NCBI RefSeq assembly: GCF_002909375.1
Contig: NZ_PPXD01000026.1
Span: 1 to 64,000 of the forward strand
Direction: 5' to 3'
DNA: 64,000 bases
Source of the DNA: Cryobacterium zongtaii
Lineage (GTDB): Bacteria; Actinomycetota; Actinomycetes; Actinomycetales; Microbacteriaceae
Position numbers and translations under genes: made by a program
Notes under the pieces: model-generated
Seen by the model: only the letters and a program-made list of their open reading frames with translations
What the model was told of the DNA's origin: nothing
Database searches by the model: none
Part shown: positions 25,284 through 33,877 of the stretch, in pieces
Position numbering within the stretch: position 1 is the first letter of the stretch
Layout of the letters: the number at the start of each line of letters is the position of its first letter

Positions 25284-25850
25284 CTAACGAACCCGGAGTA
25301 GGCGGTGCAGTGCACGCGTCATGATGGGCGAGAGCTGCTCATCCGTGAGGTGCGGGAAGGTCGATATTGCCGCAAACGACATGAATGCGGCAGTTACTGC
25401 GAACACCTGTTCCGGGGTTGGCGTTTCGCTGTAGATCACCTTGGCGACGCGATCGAAGACGTCTGGCCGACCGTTGGCGGGACTCGGAAGGGCGCTTACA
25501 GCGGGATCGGAGACGAGAAACACGATCCGCAGTCTCTGATTGAGCCCAGCGGCCACCAGTGCCGTTATTGTCGCATCCATTCGAGCGGTTCGGGATTTGA
25601 TAGCGCTAATGGTTTCTAGCGTCGCGAGGAACTGTGACGTCTCGGCCTCAATGATCTCGCTCAGGATGTCGGCCTTCGACGAATAGTGATAGTACAGCGC
25701 GGCTCGAGTCAGCCCGAGTTCCGTTGCCACGTCCTGCATGGAAGTCCCGTCATAGCCGTGCTCGGCGAACATCGTGCCGGCAACCTCGAGAATGCGCTGT
25801 TTGGCCTGAGCGGTTTGCTCGGAACGAGTGGTGCGGGCGACTCGTGCCAC
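25284..25850 (-). CDS. TetR-family regulator of the MMPL exporter
   Basis: The 188-residue protein starts at GTG 25850 with AGGGAG upstream. Residues 12-60 are a TetR helix-turn-helix (KQRILEVAGTMFAEHGYDGT... LGLTRAALYYHYSSKADIL). The C-terminal ligand domain is short and helical. It is divergent from the MMPL transporter gene, with a palindrome at 25934-25948, so it is likely a local repressor of that exporter. Confidence 0.9.
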   Translation of the reverse strand: MARVARTTRSEQTAQAKQRILEVAGTMFAEHGYDGTSMQDVATELGLTRAALYYHYSSKADILSEIIEAETSQFLATLETISAIKSRTARMDATITALVAAGLNQRLRIVFLVSDPAVSALPSPANGRPDVFDRVAKVIYSETPTPEQVFAVTAAFMSFAAISTFPHLTDEQLSPIMTRALHRLLRVR

Positions 25851-25933
25851 GGTGAATGCTCCCTAATTCCTAGATGGTCTTAGTTACTTTACAGCTCGTA
25901 CAGCACAAACCGACACCCTGTATGGTAATTGAC

Positions 25934-25948
25934 TATACAGTGTGTATA
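25934..25948. promoter_or_regulatory. Probable TetR operator
   Basis: TATACA-GTG-TGTATA is a perfect 6-3-6 inverted repeat. It lies in the gap between the tetR-type gene and the MMPL gene and directly follows TTGACT, a possible -35 element. Confidence 0.65.
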
Positions 25949-26001
25949 ACGAAAATGGTTCGTGATCTCACGACTTCCTCCCAACAGAACGGGTTCTCCA
26001 C

Positions 26002-28515
26002 ATGGCTGGTCTTCTCTATCGTCTCGGACGATACGCCGCACGGCGGCGGTGGAGCGTCATCACTGCCTGGATCGTCATTTTCGCGCTGTCCGGTGCCAAT
26101 TATGCGCTGTTCGCGGGCGCGATCTCGTCCTCGATCACGATTCCGGATACCCCGACGGCGAAGGTGAGCGAACAGCTTGAGGAGCAGTTCCCAGCGGTAA
26201 GTGGAGGGACTGGAAGCCTCGTCTTCTCCACCACCGGTGGTCAACCCTTCACCGAGACGCAGAAGGCACAAGCCCACGCCCTGCTTACCGATATTGCTAA
26301 ATTCTCGGGCATCAAGGCCGCAACGAATCCTTTCGCGATCGAGACGGAACTGGCCGATCATCGCCAGCAGATCATGGACGGGCGTGCACAGCTCGTTGCC
26401 GGAAGAGCCGAGCTCGACGCGGCGCAGGGCCAGCTTGATGTTGGCGTGCAGCAGCTCGCCGGCGCGCAAGCGCAACTCGACGCGGCACGCTCCCAAGCGG
26501 ACGATTCCGCCGACGCTCAGGCGCAATTCGCGCAACAACAGCAACTCCTCGACGCCCGGAGGACGCTCCTGACTGCGCAGCAGGCTGACCTCGACTCTGC
26601 CGTTGAGTCCTTGACAGAGCCTGGTATAAAACTCGATCTCGGATCCTCACTTCTCGGAATGTCAAAGAACATTCGTTTTGTCTCAGAGGACGGCACGGCG
26701 GCACTTGCGACAGTGCAATTCACCGAGAATGCCTTCGTCGTACCGCCTGAGCTGAAGGCCCAGGTCGTTGCCGCGGCCTCCGATGCCCGCATCCCAGGTG
26801 TTAAGGTCACGATATCCAACGAGCTGGTTCAAGGCACACCCAACCTCGTCGGTCCGGGTGAGGCCGTTGGGATCGTCATCGCGGCCATAGTGCTGCTTGT
26901 GCTGCTGGGAACGGTATTGGGGGCAGCGCTTCCGCTCATCAGCGCGATGGTCGGACTCGGTGTCGCACTCCTTGCCGGTCTATCGTTCTCGGGGCTCGTC
27001 GAGTTCACTTCGATCACCCCACTCCTCGCCGTCATGCTGGGCCTTGCGGTGGGTATCGACTACTCCCTTTTCATCATCAACAGACACAGGTCCCAGCTCA
27101 ACCGGGGAATACCGCTAGCCGAGTCCATCGGATTGGCCAACGGTACGTCTGGCAACGCCGTCGTCTTCGCCGGGACAACTGTCATCGTCGCGCTCCTGGC
27201 CCTGAACATCACCGGCATTCCGTTTCTGGGCCTCATGGGCACGGTGGGCGCTGTCTCCGTCGCGGTCGCTATCCTCGTCGCTATCAGCCTCACTCCCGCG
27301 ATGCTGTCACTGGCCGGCATACGCATCCTTCGCAAGACGGAGCGAAAGCAAATAAGAGATGCCACCACCATCAAGGCCGCTCCCATGTCGACACGGCGCG
27401 CGGTGCTCACCATCGTCGCGGGAGTCGCGCTTCTCGGAGTCGTCGCCCTCCCCGCGCTGACGATGCGGCTTGGCCTCCCCGATGGATCATCAGAAGCGAC
27501 ATCCTCCAGCCCTTACAAGTCCTTCGCCACCATCGCCGACAAGTTCGGGGTCGGCCAGAACGGCCCACTGGTTGTCGTCGCTGATCTCCCGGAAGCAGCC
27601 ACGGGCTCTGCCTTGCTCCAGCAGCAGGTTGCCATCGCCACAAAGATCGCGGCCCAGAACAACGTGAGTGCCGTCGCTCCCATCGCCACATCGCCAAACG
27701 GCACCGCTATCGCCTTCCAAATCATCTCCACCGGCGGCCCATCGAGCGTCGCCACTGAAGATCTCATTCACGACCTTCGCTACCTCTCCCCCGTTGAGAC
27801 GAAGGATGGCGCAGTTACCCTCGGCGTTGCAGGTACCGCCAGCGCACAGATCGACATCTCCGAGAAACTGAGCGAGGTCCTCCCGATCTACCTCGCCGTG
27901 GTCCTAGCGCTGTCCCTGATCATCCTTATCTTCGTCTTCCGCTCGATTCTCGTTCCCATCATCGCGACCGCCGGCTTCGTGCTCTCGCTCGTAGCCACTC
28001 TCGGCGCCCTCACGGCCGTGTACCAGTTCGGGTGGCTCAGCGCGCTCTTTGGAGTCCACGACCCCGCCCCGATCCTCAGCTTCCTACCGATACTCGAAAT
28101 CGGCGTGCTCTTCGGCCTAGCTATGGACTACCAGCTGTTCCTGGTATCCGGGATGAGAGAAGCATACGTGCACGGCTCCTCAGCACAGGAAGCGGTGCAA
28201 CGCGGCCTCCGCCTGGGCCGGCCTGTAGTCACCGCCGCAGCACTCATCATGATCGCCGTCTTTGCCGGGTTCATCTTCTCGGAGTCAGCGACGATCCGAC
28301 CGATCGGGTTCGGTTTGGCATTCGGCGTTCTCCTCGATGCCTTTATCGTGCGGATGCTCCTAATCCCCGCCGCCATGCACCTCCTCGGCGACGCCGCCTG
28401 GTGGATCCCAAAACGGCTCGACCGACTCTTGCCGAACATCGATGTGGAGGGCGTGTCGCTCCAGCGCCTTGTGATCACAGGCCCAAAACCACCCCACCCA
28501 GCCTCCCGACTCTAA
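26002..28515 (+). CDS. MMPL-family RND-type membrane transporter
   Basis: The 837-residue protein has the actinobacterial MMPL/YdfJ plan: an N-terminal helix, a first extracytoplasmic domain, a block of five to six helices (about 290-430, including VGIDYSLFIINRHR with the Asp-Tyr proton-relay motif), a second extracytoplasmic domain and a second helix block (about 620-800, AMDYQLFLVSGMREAY). The first extracytoplasmic domain carries a long Ala/Gln/Leu heptad-rich segment (about 120-200) predicted to form a coiled coil. Such proteins export lipids or drugs. Control by the divergent TetR regulator supports an efflux role; the substrate is unknown. Confidence 0.92.
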   Translation: MAGLLYRLGRYAARRRWSVITAWIVIFALSGANYALFAGAISSSITIPDTPTAKVSEQLEEQFPAVSGGTGSLVFSTTGGQPFTETQKAQAHALLTDIAKFSGIKAATNPFAIETELADHRQQIMDGRAQLVAGRAELDAAQGQLDVGVQQLAGAQAQLDAARSQADDSADAQAQFAQQQQLLDARRTLLTAQQADLDSAVESLTEPGIKLDLGSSLLGMSKNIRFVSEDGTAALATVQFTENAFVVPPELKAQVVAAASDARIPGVKVTISNELVQGTPNLVGPGEAVGIVIAAIVLLVLLGTVLGAALPLISAMVGLGVALLAGLSFSGLVEFTSITPLLAVMLGLAVGIDYSLFIINRHRSQLNRGIPLAESIGLANGTSGNAVVFAGTTVIVALLALNITGIPFLGLMGTVGAVSVAVAILVAISLTPAMLSLAGIRILRKTERKQIRDATTIKAAPMSTRRAVLTIVAGVALLGVVALPALTMRLGLPDGSSEATSSSPYKSFATIADKFGVGQNGPLVVVADLPEAATGSALLQQQVAIATKIAAQNNVSAVAPIATSPNGTAIAFQIISTGGPSSVATEDLIHDLRYLSPVETKDGAVTLGVAGTASAQIDISEKLSEVLPIYLAVVLALSLIILIFVFRSILVPIIATAGFVLSLVATLGALTAVYQFGWLSALFGVHDPAPILSFLPILEIGVLFGLAMDYQLFLVSGMREAYVHGSSAQEAVQRGLRLGRPVVTAAALIMIAVFAGFIFSESATIRPIGFGLAFGVLLDAFIVRMLLIPAAMHLLGDAAWWIPKRLDRLLPNIDVEGVSLQRLVITGPKPPHPASRL

Positions 28516-28523
28516 AGATCCCG

Positions 28524-28900
28524 ATGTCGACGGCTGCAATTGGTCTCGCCCTAGGAATGATGGTGTTCCACCAGACGGCAAACATCGGCCAAGTCATCGT
28601 CATCGTCATGACCGCGCGGGCGCAGGCGTGGAACCACGCTAACCTCACTCAAGTCAGCTCCCTGGCGAGCCTTGGCTACGCCCTGACAGGATTGCAGTCC
28701 TCTACCGCCGCATCCCGTATTCCGTCGCAGTACGCGCTCGCGGTAGCGCCGCTCTCGTGGTCGTGGCTGCGGGTGCCATATTCAGCGGCTCCCCTGGATT
28801 TCCCGCCGCTGCTGCTATGGCCATGATCGCGGTTCAATCGTTCGATGCAGTGATTTCGGGTCTGAGTCCGACCAAATCAAGACTTATGGACCTGCTTTCA
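28524..28900 (+). pseudogene. Degraded membrane-protein relic, possibly MFS-like
   Basis: A frame from ATG 28524 reads as two hydrophobic helices (ALGMMVFHQTANIGQVIVIV and a LASLGYALTGL stretch) and then loses sense. A second frame from about 28757 continues with FSGSPGFPAAAAMAMIAVQS. Together they look like consecutive helices of a transporter split by a frameshift. Family assignment is uncertain. Confidence 0.3.
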
Positions 28901-28960
28901 CTGCCCTGGCCGACACCGTCGCGCTGGTGTGGCTGCTTTCTTCATAACGGCGCCCGATCA

Positions 28961-29577
28961 CCACACCAGAATATTGTGAGCAGGTGAGCCTGTCTTGTGA
29001 CAGTTAGCGCTGTGCGCGGCATCTTTTCTAGGCTGGTTGGCCTCTTCTTGGTTCTTCGCAACGTCCCTGCATAGCGCTGAGCTCGTCGGGCCCCGGCGCC
29101 CGTCGAAAGGATGCGAACAGGACATCGCCAGGCACAGTACACACGCTGACCAATTCCAAGAGATACGAGGCACGTAGGTTTGCCTCTTTAACCAACCTGG
29201 TCGACTCTTGCTTGTTGGCACGGTGAAGGTCCGCGCTTGCACGCGAGGATGGTGCTGCTGTCGCGTTCTGTGTTAAGGCGTCGCTAATTGGCGGGAGCTT
29301 CCTCGAACTACCAACGAGTAGTCGCATTGACCGTCTGGGATTTTACTTGTGCCTGCGATGAGGCCGAGGAGTGTGTTGCAACGCGACCGGTGGCGTTTAC
29401 GGGTGCCGCAACCGGGGAGTCGAGTTCGACTCCCCGCAATCGCGACGGTGTTTGAACTTGGTGGGCACCCCGTCACGTCGAGAGTTTCATCTGCTGACGG
29501 ACCCACTTCGGTACCGGAGCTCCGCCCTCCTAACTCTCGCCACGCCGTTCAGGTGTCCTGGGGAATTGCAGCAGCGG
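28961..29577. other. Intergenic stretch, no gene recognised
   Basis: About 615 bases between the MMPL region and mtlD. One minus-strand frame (29028-29327) has a protein-like helix (about ESTRLVKEANLRASYLLELV) but no known motif. A perfect hairpin lies at 29414-29435. Confidence 0.35.
29414..29435. repeat. Perfect 10-bp inverted repeat
   Basis: GGGGAGTCGA and TCGACTCCCC are separated by two bases. It lies 143 bases after the mtlD-like stop on the minus strand and could stop that transcript, or could be a relic of a tRNA T-arm; it lacks a T-run and a full cloverleaf. Confidence 0.4.
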
Positions 29578-30723
29578 CTACACCAACGACGGCTCCACCG
29601 ACGCGGTCTCGGCCAGCAGGGCAACGAAGAGCGGGTGACTGGCCTCGATCCCAGTCACCCGGGTCACAAAGGTAGCCGGCGCTTCGCTTGCGAGAAGCGA
29701 CTGGAGCTCAACCGACTGCGCGTCATCGAGCACGTCGAATCGAAGTGCTGCACCGTAAGCCCGGACGAGGGCAGCGGGATCACCCCCGGACTCGGCGATT
29801 CGCGCGGCGGGAGCGATGAAACGCTCGGTGCGTGAGATCTTGCGTAACGGTTGCCGGCCGATGCGTATACAGGTGTCTGGAAGATCCGGATCCTCGAATC
29901 GCTTGATCACTCGTGCGATGTACGCCGCCAGTTCCTCCCGATCGAAGCCGTGGCTGTCCACGAGCAGCCCGGAGTTCGCTGCGACTACCGCGTCGACCTC
30001 GGCGCGCACTGAGGGAAGTGCGAGTGCGTCCGCGATGCTCTCGGCCCCGGCGAGGAAGCCGTGGTAGGCCGTCGTGGCGTGGGTGGTGTTCACCGCGAAA
30101 AGCTTGCGCTCGATGAAAGGCGTGAGGTTGTCGACGTAATGAGCATCGGGAATCCTCGGCTCTGCACCCGCGAAGGGTGTGCGGTCGATGATCCACTCGA
30201 AGTATTCGCCGACGACGACGTCAATCCCGTCCGATGCCTGGCCAGGGACGATGCGGTCGACTGCGGTGTTCGCGAACACCGCCCTGTCGAAGAGAAGCGA
30301 TGTGTCGATCCCCCCGTCGGTGAGGTGCTCGCGCAGCGTATCGGAAGCACCCATCGCGTTTTCGCAAGCGAGGACCGCGAGTTTCGGAGCATCCGATGCT
30401 CGCGCCAAGATTCCCGCATGAAGGATCGGCGCGATAAAGGGCAACACGGTTGCGCCTACCGCACAGGTGACGATGTCGGCTTTAGCGACGGCTCGTGCTG
30501 CCGCGTCCGGATCGGTCTGTGAATTGATCCCGGAAATGCCCTCGACGAGGTGAACAACGCCGTTCGGACCGATCTCGCGGACCACGTATTTCGACGCCGC
30601 GTTGATCGCGTCAATAAGTTCGGCTGACACGTCGACAAAGGTGACGTCGTAGCCAGCACGCTGCAGGGCGAGTGCGATGAAGCCGCGGCCGATGTTGCCG
30701 GCTCCGAAATGGACGGCACGCAT
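29578..30723 (-). CDS. mtlD: Mannitol-1-phosphate 5-dehydrogenase-family polyol-phosphate dehydrogenase
   Basis: From ATG 30723 (TAATG overlap with the SIS gene) the protein has 381 residues, normal for MtlD. It has the NAD loop FGAGNIGRGF at 6-15 and the catalytic helix ERKLFAVNTTHATTAYHGF (K and N, H conserved), as in long-chain polyol dehydrogenases. It oxidises a hexitol phosphate to a ketohexose phosphate in the cytosol. It is the last gene of a three-gene unit with a SIS isomerase and a hexulose-phosphate epimerase, so the substrate may be a hexitol other than mannitol. The epimerase would be unnecessary if the product were fructose 6-phosphate. Confidence 0.85.
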   Translation of the reverse strand: MRAVHFGAGNIGRGFIALALQRAGYDVTFVDVSAELIDAINAASKYVVREIGPNGVVHLVEGISGINSQTDPDAAARAVAKADIVTCAVGATVLPFIAPILHAGILARASDAPKLAVLACENAMGASDTLREHLTDGGIDTSLLFDRAVFANTAVDRIVPGQASDGIDVVVGEYFEWIIDRTPFAGAEPRIPDAHYVDNLTPFIERKLFAVNTTHATTAYHGFLAGAESIADALALPSVRAEVDAVVAANSGLLVDSHGFDREELAAYIARVIKRFEDPDLPDTCIRIGRQPLRKISRTERFIAPAARIAESGGDPAALVRAYGAALRFDVLDDAQSVELQSLLASEAPATFVTRVTGIEASHPLFVALLAETASVEPSLV

Positions 30724-31283
30724 TATTCGAGGTTCGCGTGGTTGCGCCACAGCGAGGGCATGTCGAGTTTGTCTTCGCGGACGATCATGAGCGCCACGGT
30801 GTCGCCGAGCAGCAGGAGGCATTGCTCGAACAGGCTCGTCATGGGTTGGATCGAGGGGATCTCGTGGGCGAGGTTGAGCTTGGTCTGCACGGGGATGCGG
30901 ACGAAGTGATCGGCGTAATCGCGCATCGAGCTCTGCGAGTTGGAGCCAATGTGTACGACCCTCGCTCCGTGCTGCTTGGCCCGCGCAGCGATCGCGATCG
31001 GGATCGCGCTTTCGCCGCTCCCAGAACCCACGATCAGCACGTCGCGATCAGTGATCGCCGGCTCCGTGATTTGCCCGACAACGACCGTGTCGACGCCGAA
31101 GTGCGCAAGTCGCTTTGCGATCGCCTGCAGCGAAAGGAGAACACGCCCTACCCCGACGAAGTACACTCGGTCGGCCATGCGAACTTCTTTCAGCAACGTG
31201 TCGACGTCGGCGGCATCGATAGCAGCCATCGTCGCGGAAATTTCGACCGTGATGCCCTGCTGGGCCTGTCCGAACGCGCTCAT
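30723..31283 (-). CDS. hxlB: SIS-domain 6-phospho-3-hexuloisomerase-like protein
   Basis: The 186-residue single SIS domain matches the length and pattern of 6-phospho-3-hexuloisomerases: VYFVGVGRVLLSLQAIAKRLAHFG, then VGSGSGESAIPIAIAARAKQHGA with the SGSG phosphate loop. These convert arabino-3-hexulose 6-phosphate to fructose 6-phosphate. No hexulose-phosphate synthase (hxlA) of the usual type is next to it; the neighbour is an epimerase. It may therefore isomerise the phosphosugar produced by the polyol dehydrogenase. Overlaps: ATGA with the epimerase, TAATG with mtlD. Confidence 0.75.
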   Translation of the reverse strand: MSAFGQAQQGITVEISATMAAIDAADVDTLLKEVRMADRVYFVGVGRVLLSLQAIAKRLAHFGVDTVVVGQITEPAITDRDVLIVGSGSGESAIPIAIAARAKQHGARVVHIGSNSQSSMRDYADHFVRIPVQTKLNLAHEIPSIQPMTSLFEQCLLLLGDTVALMIVREDKLDMPSLWRNHANLE

Positions 31284-31984
31284 GCCGCCACCCGCACAGC
31301 GCGGTCGAGGCCCTCACGGACGGCAAGGTCGAGCAACCGCTTGTTTTCCGCGAGCGTCGCACCCTTTCGGAACAGGCTCGTGCTCCCCAGCACGAGGTCT
31401 CTCGCGCCCGCGGCCACCAGGCCCGGCACGGACTCCAGCGAGACCCGGCCGTCGACCTGCAGGACGGCCTCGGAACCTGTCGTATCAAGGAGCGCGCGGA
31501 GCGCGGTGATCTTCTTCAAGGCGTATGGCACCTGCGCCTCGCTCGCATCCGTCGCATAACCAGGATTGATGAGCATCAGGCACACCTTGTCGACTTCCGG
31601 CAGGACCCAGTCGAGGACGTTGAGCGGCGTCGCCGGGTTCAGCGCGATGCCCGCCTTGGCGCCGGAGCGCCGGATCACGCGCAAGAGGCGGTCTACATGC
31701 CGGGTGCTCTCAAAATGAAACGTCACCGAATCCATCCCGATGCTGAGCATCTCTTGCACGAAGTAGTCGTTGTCGGTCGACATAACGTGGGCGTCCAGGG
31801 TCATGCTCGTGACCTCGCGGATGCGTTTGGCCGTCTCCAAGCCAATGGGCATGCTCGGGCTGAACCGTCCGTCGAGGATGTCGACGTGCAGCGTGGTAAC
31901 CCCGGCTGCTTCTACGCCTTGAATGGTTGATTCGAGATTTGCCAGATCGCCAGTCATGACGGATGCCGAATATTGAACGCTCAT
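31280..31984 (-). CDS. Ribulose-phosphate 3-epimerase family, allulose-6-phosphate epimerase-like
   Basis: ATG 31984 with AGGGAG upstream gives 234 residues of a TIM barrel. Visible motifs are SASVMTGD (strand 1), HVDILDGRFSPSMPIG (metal His-Asp and the conserved DGxF-P), LDAHVMS (second metal site), VCLMLINPGY and VLQVDGRVS. This is the Rpe/AlsE family; the metal ligands are present. Placed first in an operon with a hexulose-phosphate isomerase and a polyol-phosphate dehydrogenase, a hexulose-6-phosphate 3-epimerase (allulose-6-P to fructose-6-P) is more likely than the pentose-phosphate enzyme. It is divergent from the PTS gene. Confidence 0.8.
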   Translation of the reverse strand: MSVQYSASVMTGDLANLESTIQGVEAAGVTTLHVDILDGRFSPSMPIGLETAKRIREVTSMTLDAHVMSTDNDYFVQEMLSIGMDSVTFHFESTRHVDRLLRVIRRSGAKAGIALNPATPLNVLDWVLPEVDKVCLMLINPGYATDASEAQVPYALKKITALRALLDTTGSEAVLQVDGRVSLESVPGLVAAGARDLVLGSTSLFRKGATLAENKRLLDLAVREGLDRAVRVAA

Positions 31985-32069
31985 GAGCGCTCCCTTCAAT
32001 AGGGGTCGTCCGCCACTTCGATTCAATTCGTCGGGTTGACAGAACGACTATTGATCGGGAGACTATCAC

Positions 32070-32087
32070 ATGAGCGCAGTCGCTCAT
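32070..32087. promoter_or_regulatory. Probable operator in the divergent hexitol locus gap
   Basis: ATGAGCG-CAGT-CGCTCAT is a perfect 7-4-7 inverted repeat between the divergent epimerase and PTS genes. The SorC-type regulator encoded downstream of the PTS gene is the likely ligand; both arms of the locus would be controlled together. Confidence 0.6.
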
Positions 32088-32194
32088 ATGAGAAAACTGA
32101 GAAGATGAAGCAGCACAGACGAAGGAGTCTCGATGAATACGGCCAGTGATCCGGTAGCAGAACGCGCTGCCGATGTGCGGCAAGGCGCTCGCCG

Positions 32195-33682
32195 ATGAGC
32201 GCCACCCCGACTACCACGAAGCCCTTGGGAGGCGGGGTCCGCGCACGCATCCAGGCCTTCGGCGGCTTCCTCACCGCCATGGTGATCCCTAACGTCGGCG
32301 CCTTCATCGCCTGGGGCTTTGTTACCGCCTTGTTCATCCCGACGGGCTGGATGCCGAATGAAGAATTCGCGCAGCTCGTCGGCCCGATGATCAGCTACAT
32401 GTTGCCGCTGCTCATTGCGTTCACGGGAGGGCGTCTCGTCCACGGCGCCCGCGGCGGCGTGATCGGCGCAGTCGGTACCATCGGCCTCATCGTCGGCGCC
32501 GGCATTCCGATGTTCCTTGGCGCGATGATCATGGGCCCGCTGAGCGCCTACCTGCTTAAGCGGGTCGACAGGTTCTTGGAGCCCCGCATGCGCGCCGGCC
32601 TTGAGATGCTTGTGAACAACTTCAGCCTCGGCATCCTGGGCTTCGGGCTGTGCCTGCTCTCCTTCGCCGCGATCGGACCCGGAATCGAAGAGCTCAACAA
32701 GTTGCTGTTGGCAGGAATCAACGCGCTTGTTGCAACAGGCGTCTTGCCGTTGCTCGCACTCCTCAACGAGCCGGCGAAAGTTCTCTTCCTCAACAACGTC
32801 ATCGACCAGGGCGTCTACTACCCACTCGGCCTTCAGCAAGCCGCAACCCAGGGCAAGTCCATCTTCTTCATGGTCGCCTCCAACCCTGGTCCCGGACTAG
32901 GGCTCCTCACGGCCTTCCTCTTCTTCAGCAAATCGAAGTTGATCCGCCGCAGCACACCCAGCGCGATCCTGATCCACTTCATCGGCGGTATCCACGAGAT
33001 CTACTTCCCGTACGTCTTGATGAAGCCGCTTACGATCGTCGGGATGATCGCAGGTGCCGCGTCCGGGATCGCAACGTTCTCGCTCTTTGACGTCGGACTC
33101 GTTGCTGGGCCGAGCCCGGGGTCGATCGTTTCCTATCTGCTGTTGACCCCCCGTGGCAACTACCTCGGCGTTTTGACGGGCGTACTCGTCGCTGCGATCG
33201 TGACGTTCGTCGTGACGGCCGCGATTCTGAAGTTCGATCGGTTTCGTAGTGGCTCGACACTGGACGAGGAGGACGAAGGCCTCGAAGCAGCCCAGAACAA
33301 GAGTTCTTCGATGAAGGCGGAGGGTCGGAGCCTTCTCGCCGGCGCCCTCACTCAGACCGACGCACGCCCCACCTCCATCGTGTTCGCGTGCGACGCCGGC
33401 ATGGGAAGCAGCGCGATGGGTGCCTCGGTATTCCGTAAGCGACTCACCAAAGCGGGCATCACCGGTATCGCGGTAACTCACGCAGCAATCGAAAACATTC
33501 CTATCGACACAGGTCTAGCGGTCATCCAGCAAAACCTCGTCGAGAGAGCACGGCGAGTGCACCCGCACCTCACGATCATCCCGATCGCCAACTATCTCGG
33601 CGACCCTGCCCTCGACGAACTGCAGGAGAAGCTCGCGGGCACCCCCGCGCCTGAGGCTTCGCAGGATACTCTGAACGGCTGA
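32195..33682 (+). CDS. mtlA: PTS hexitol (mannitol-type) EIICB component
   Basis: The 495-residue protein has an N-terminal EIIC membrane domain (about 20-350) with the conserved GGIHEIYFPY motif, and a C-terminal EIIB domain with the phosphorylatable Cys in FACDAGMGSSAMGAS near residue 399. It imports a hexitol with phosphorylation. No EIIA domain is fused and no mtlF gene is adjacent, so EIIA must come from elsewhere. The divergent epimerase-isomerase-dehydrogenase operon would process the product. Mannitol is the default family substrate, but the neighbours suggest another hexitol such as allitol. Confidence 0.88.
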   Translation: MSATPTTTKPLGGGVRARIQAFGGFLTAMVIPNVGAFIAWGFVTALFIPTGWMPNEEFAQLVGPMISYMLPLLIAFTGGRLVHGARGGVIGAVGTIGLIVGAGIPMFLGAMIMGPLSAYLLKRVDRFLEPRMRAGLEMLVNNFSLGILGFGLCLLSFAAIGPGIEELNKLLLAGINALVATGVLPLLALLNEPAKVLFLNNVIDQGVYYPLGLQQAATQGKSIFFMVASNPGPGLGLLTAFLFFSKSKLIRRSTPSAILIHFIGGIHEIYFPYVLMKPLTIVGMIAGAASGIATFSLFDVGLVAGPSPGSIVSYLLLTPRGNYLGVLTGVLVAAIVTFVVTAAILKFDRFRSGSTLDEEDEGLEAAQNKSSSMKAEGRSLLAGALTQTDARPTSIVFACDAGMGSSAMGASVFRKRLTKAGITGIAVTHAAIENIPIDTGLAVIQQNLVERARRVHPHLTIIPIANYLGDPALDELQEKLAGTPAPEASQDTLNG

Positions 33683-33877
33683 CCTAGCGGTGACCCCGGG
33701 CAGGACGTGAAGCACGCACTCACGTCCTGTCCGGCTTTCGTTACCTACGCATATGCGCCGACGCCGCCGGGTCTTCGCGCTCGGAACGCGCATAGGATCA
33801 CAGCTAGGCTGCTTGTGCCGCTCGGTTTCCGGGCCGAAACCATAAAGCCCACGAACTCCGCGAAGCAAGGACGAGAG

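Noticed and set aside
24990-25290. Open frames between the DeoR and TetR genes
   Set aside because: Arg/Ser/Gly-rich translations in all frames with no motif; likely non-coding.
28961-29330. Minus-strand frame with a helical segment near 29130-29200
   Set aside because: Only a short stretch looks like protein; no family, start or ribosome site could be supported.
29340-29442. Possible tRNA gene with a T-arm-like GAGTTCGACTC
   Set aside because: The perfect hairpin at 29414-29435 extends beyond a normal T-arm, and no acceptor stem, D-arm or anticodon arm could be built around it. It is listed only as an inverted repeat.
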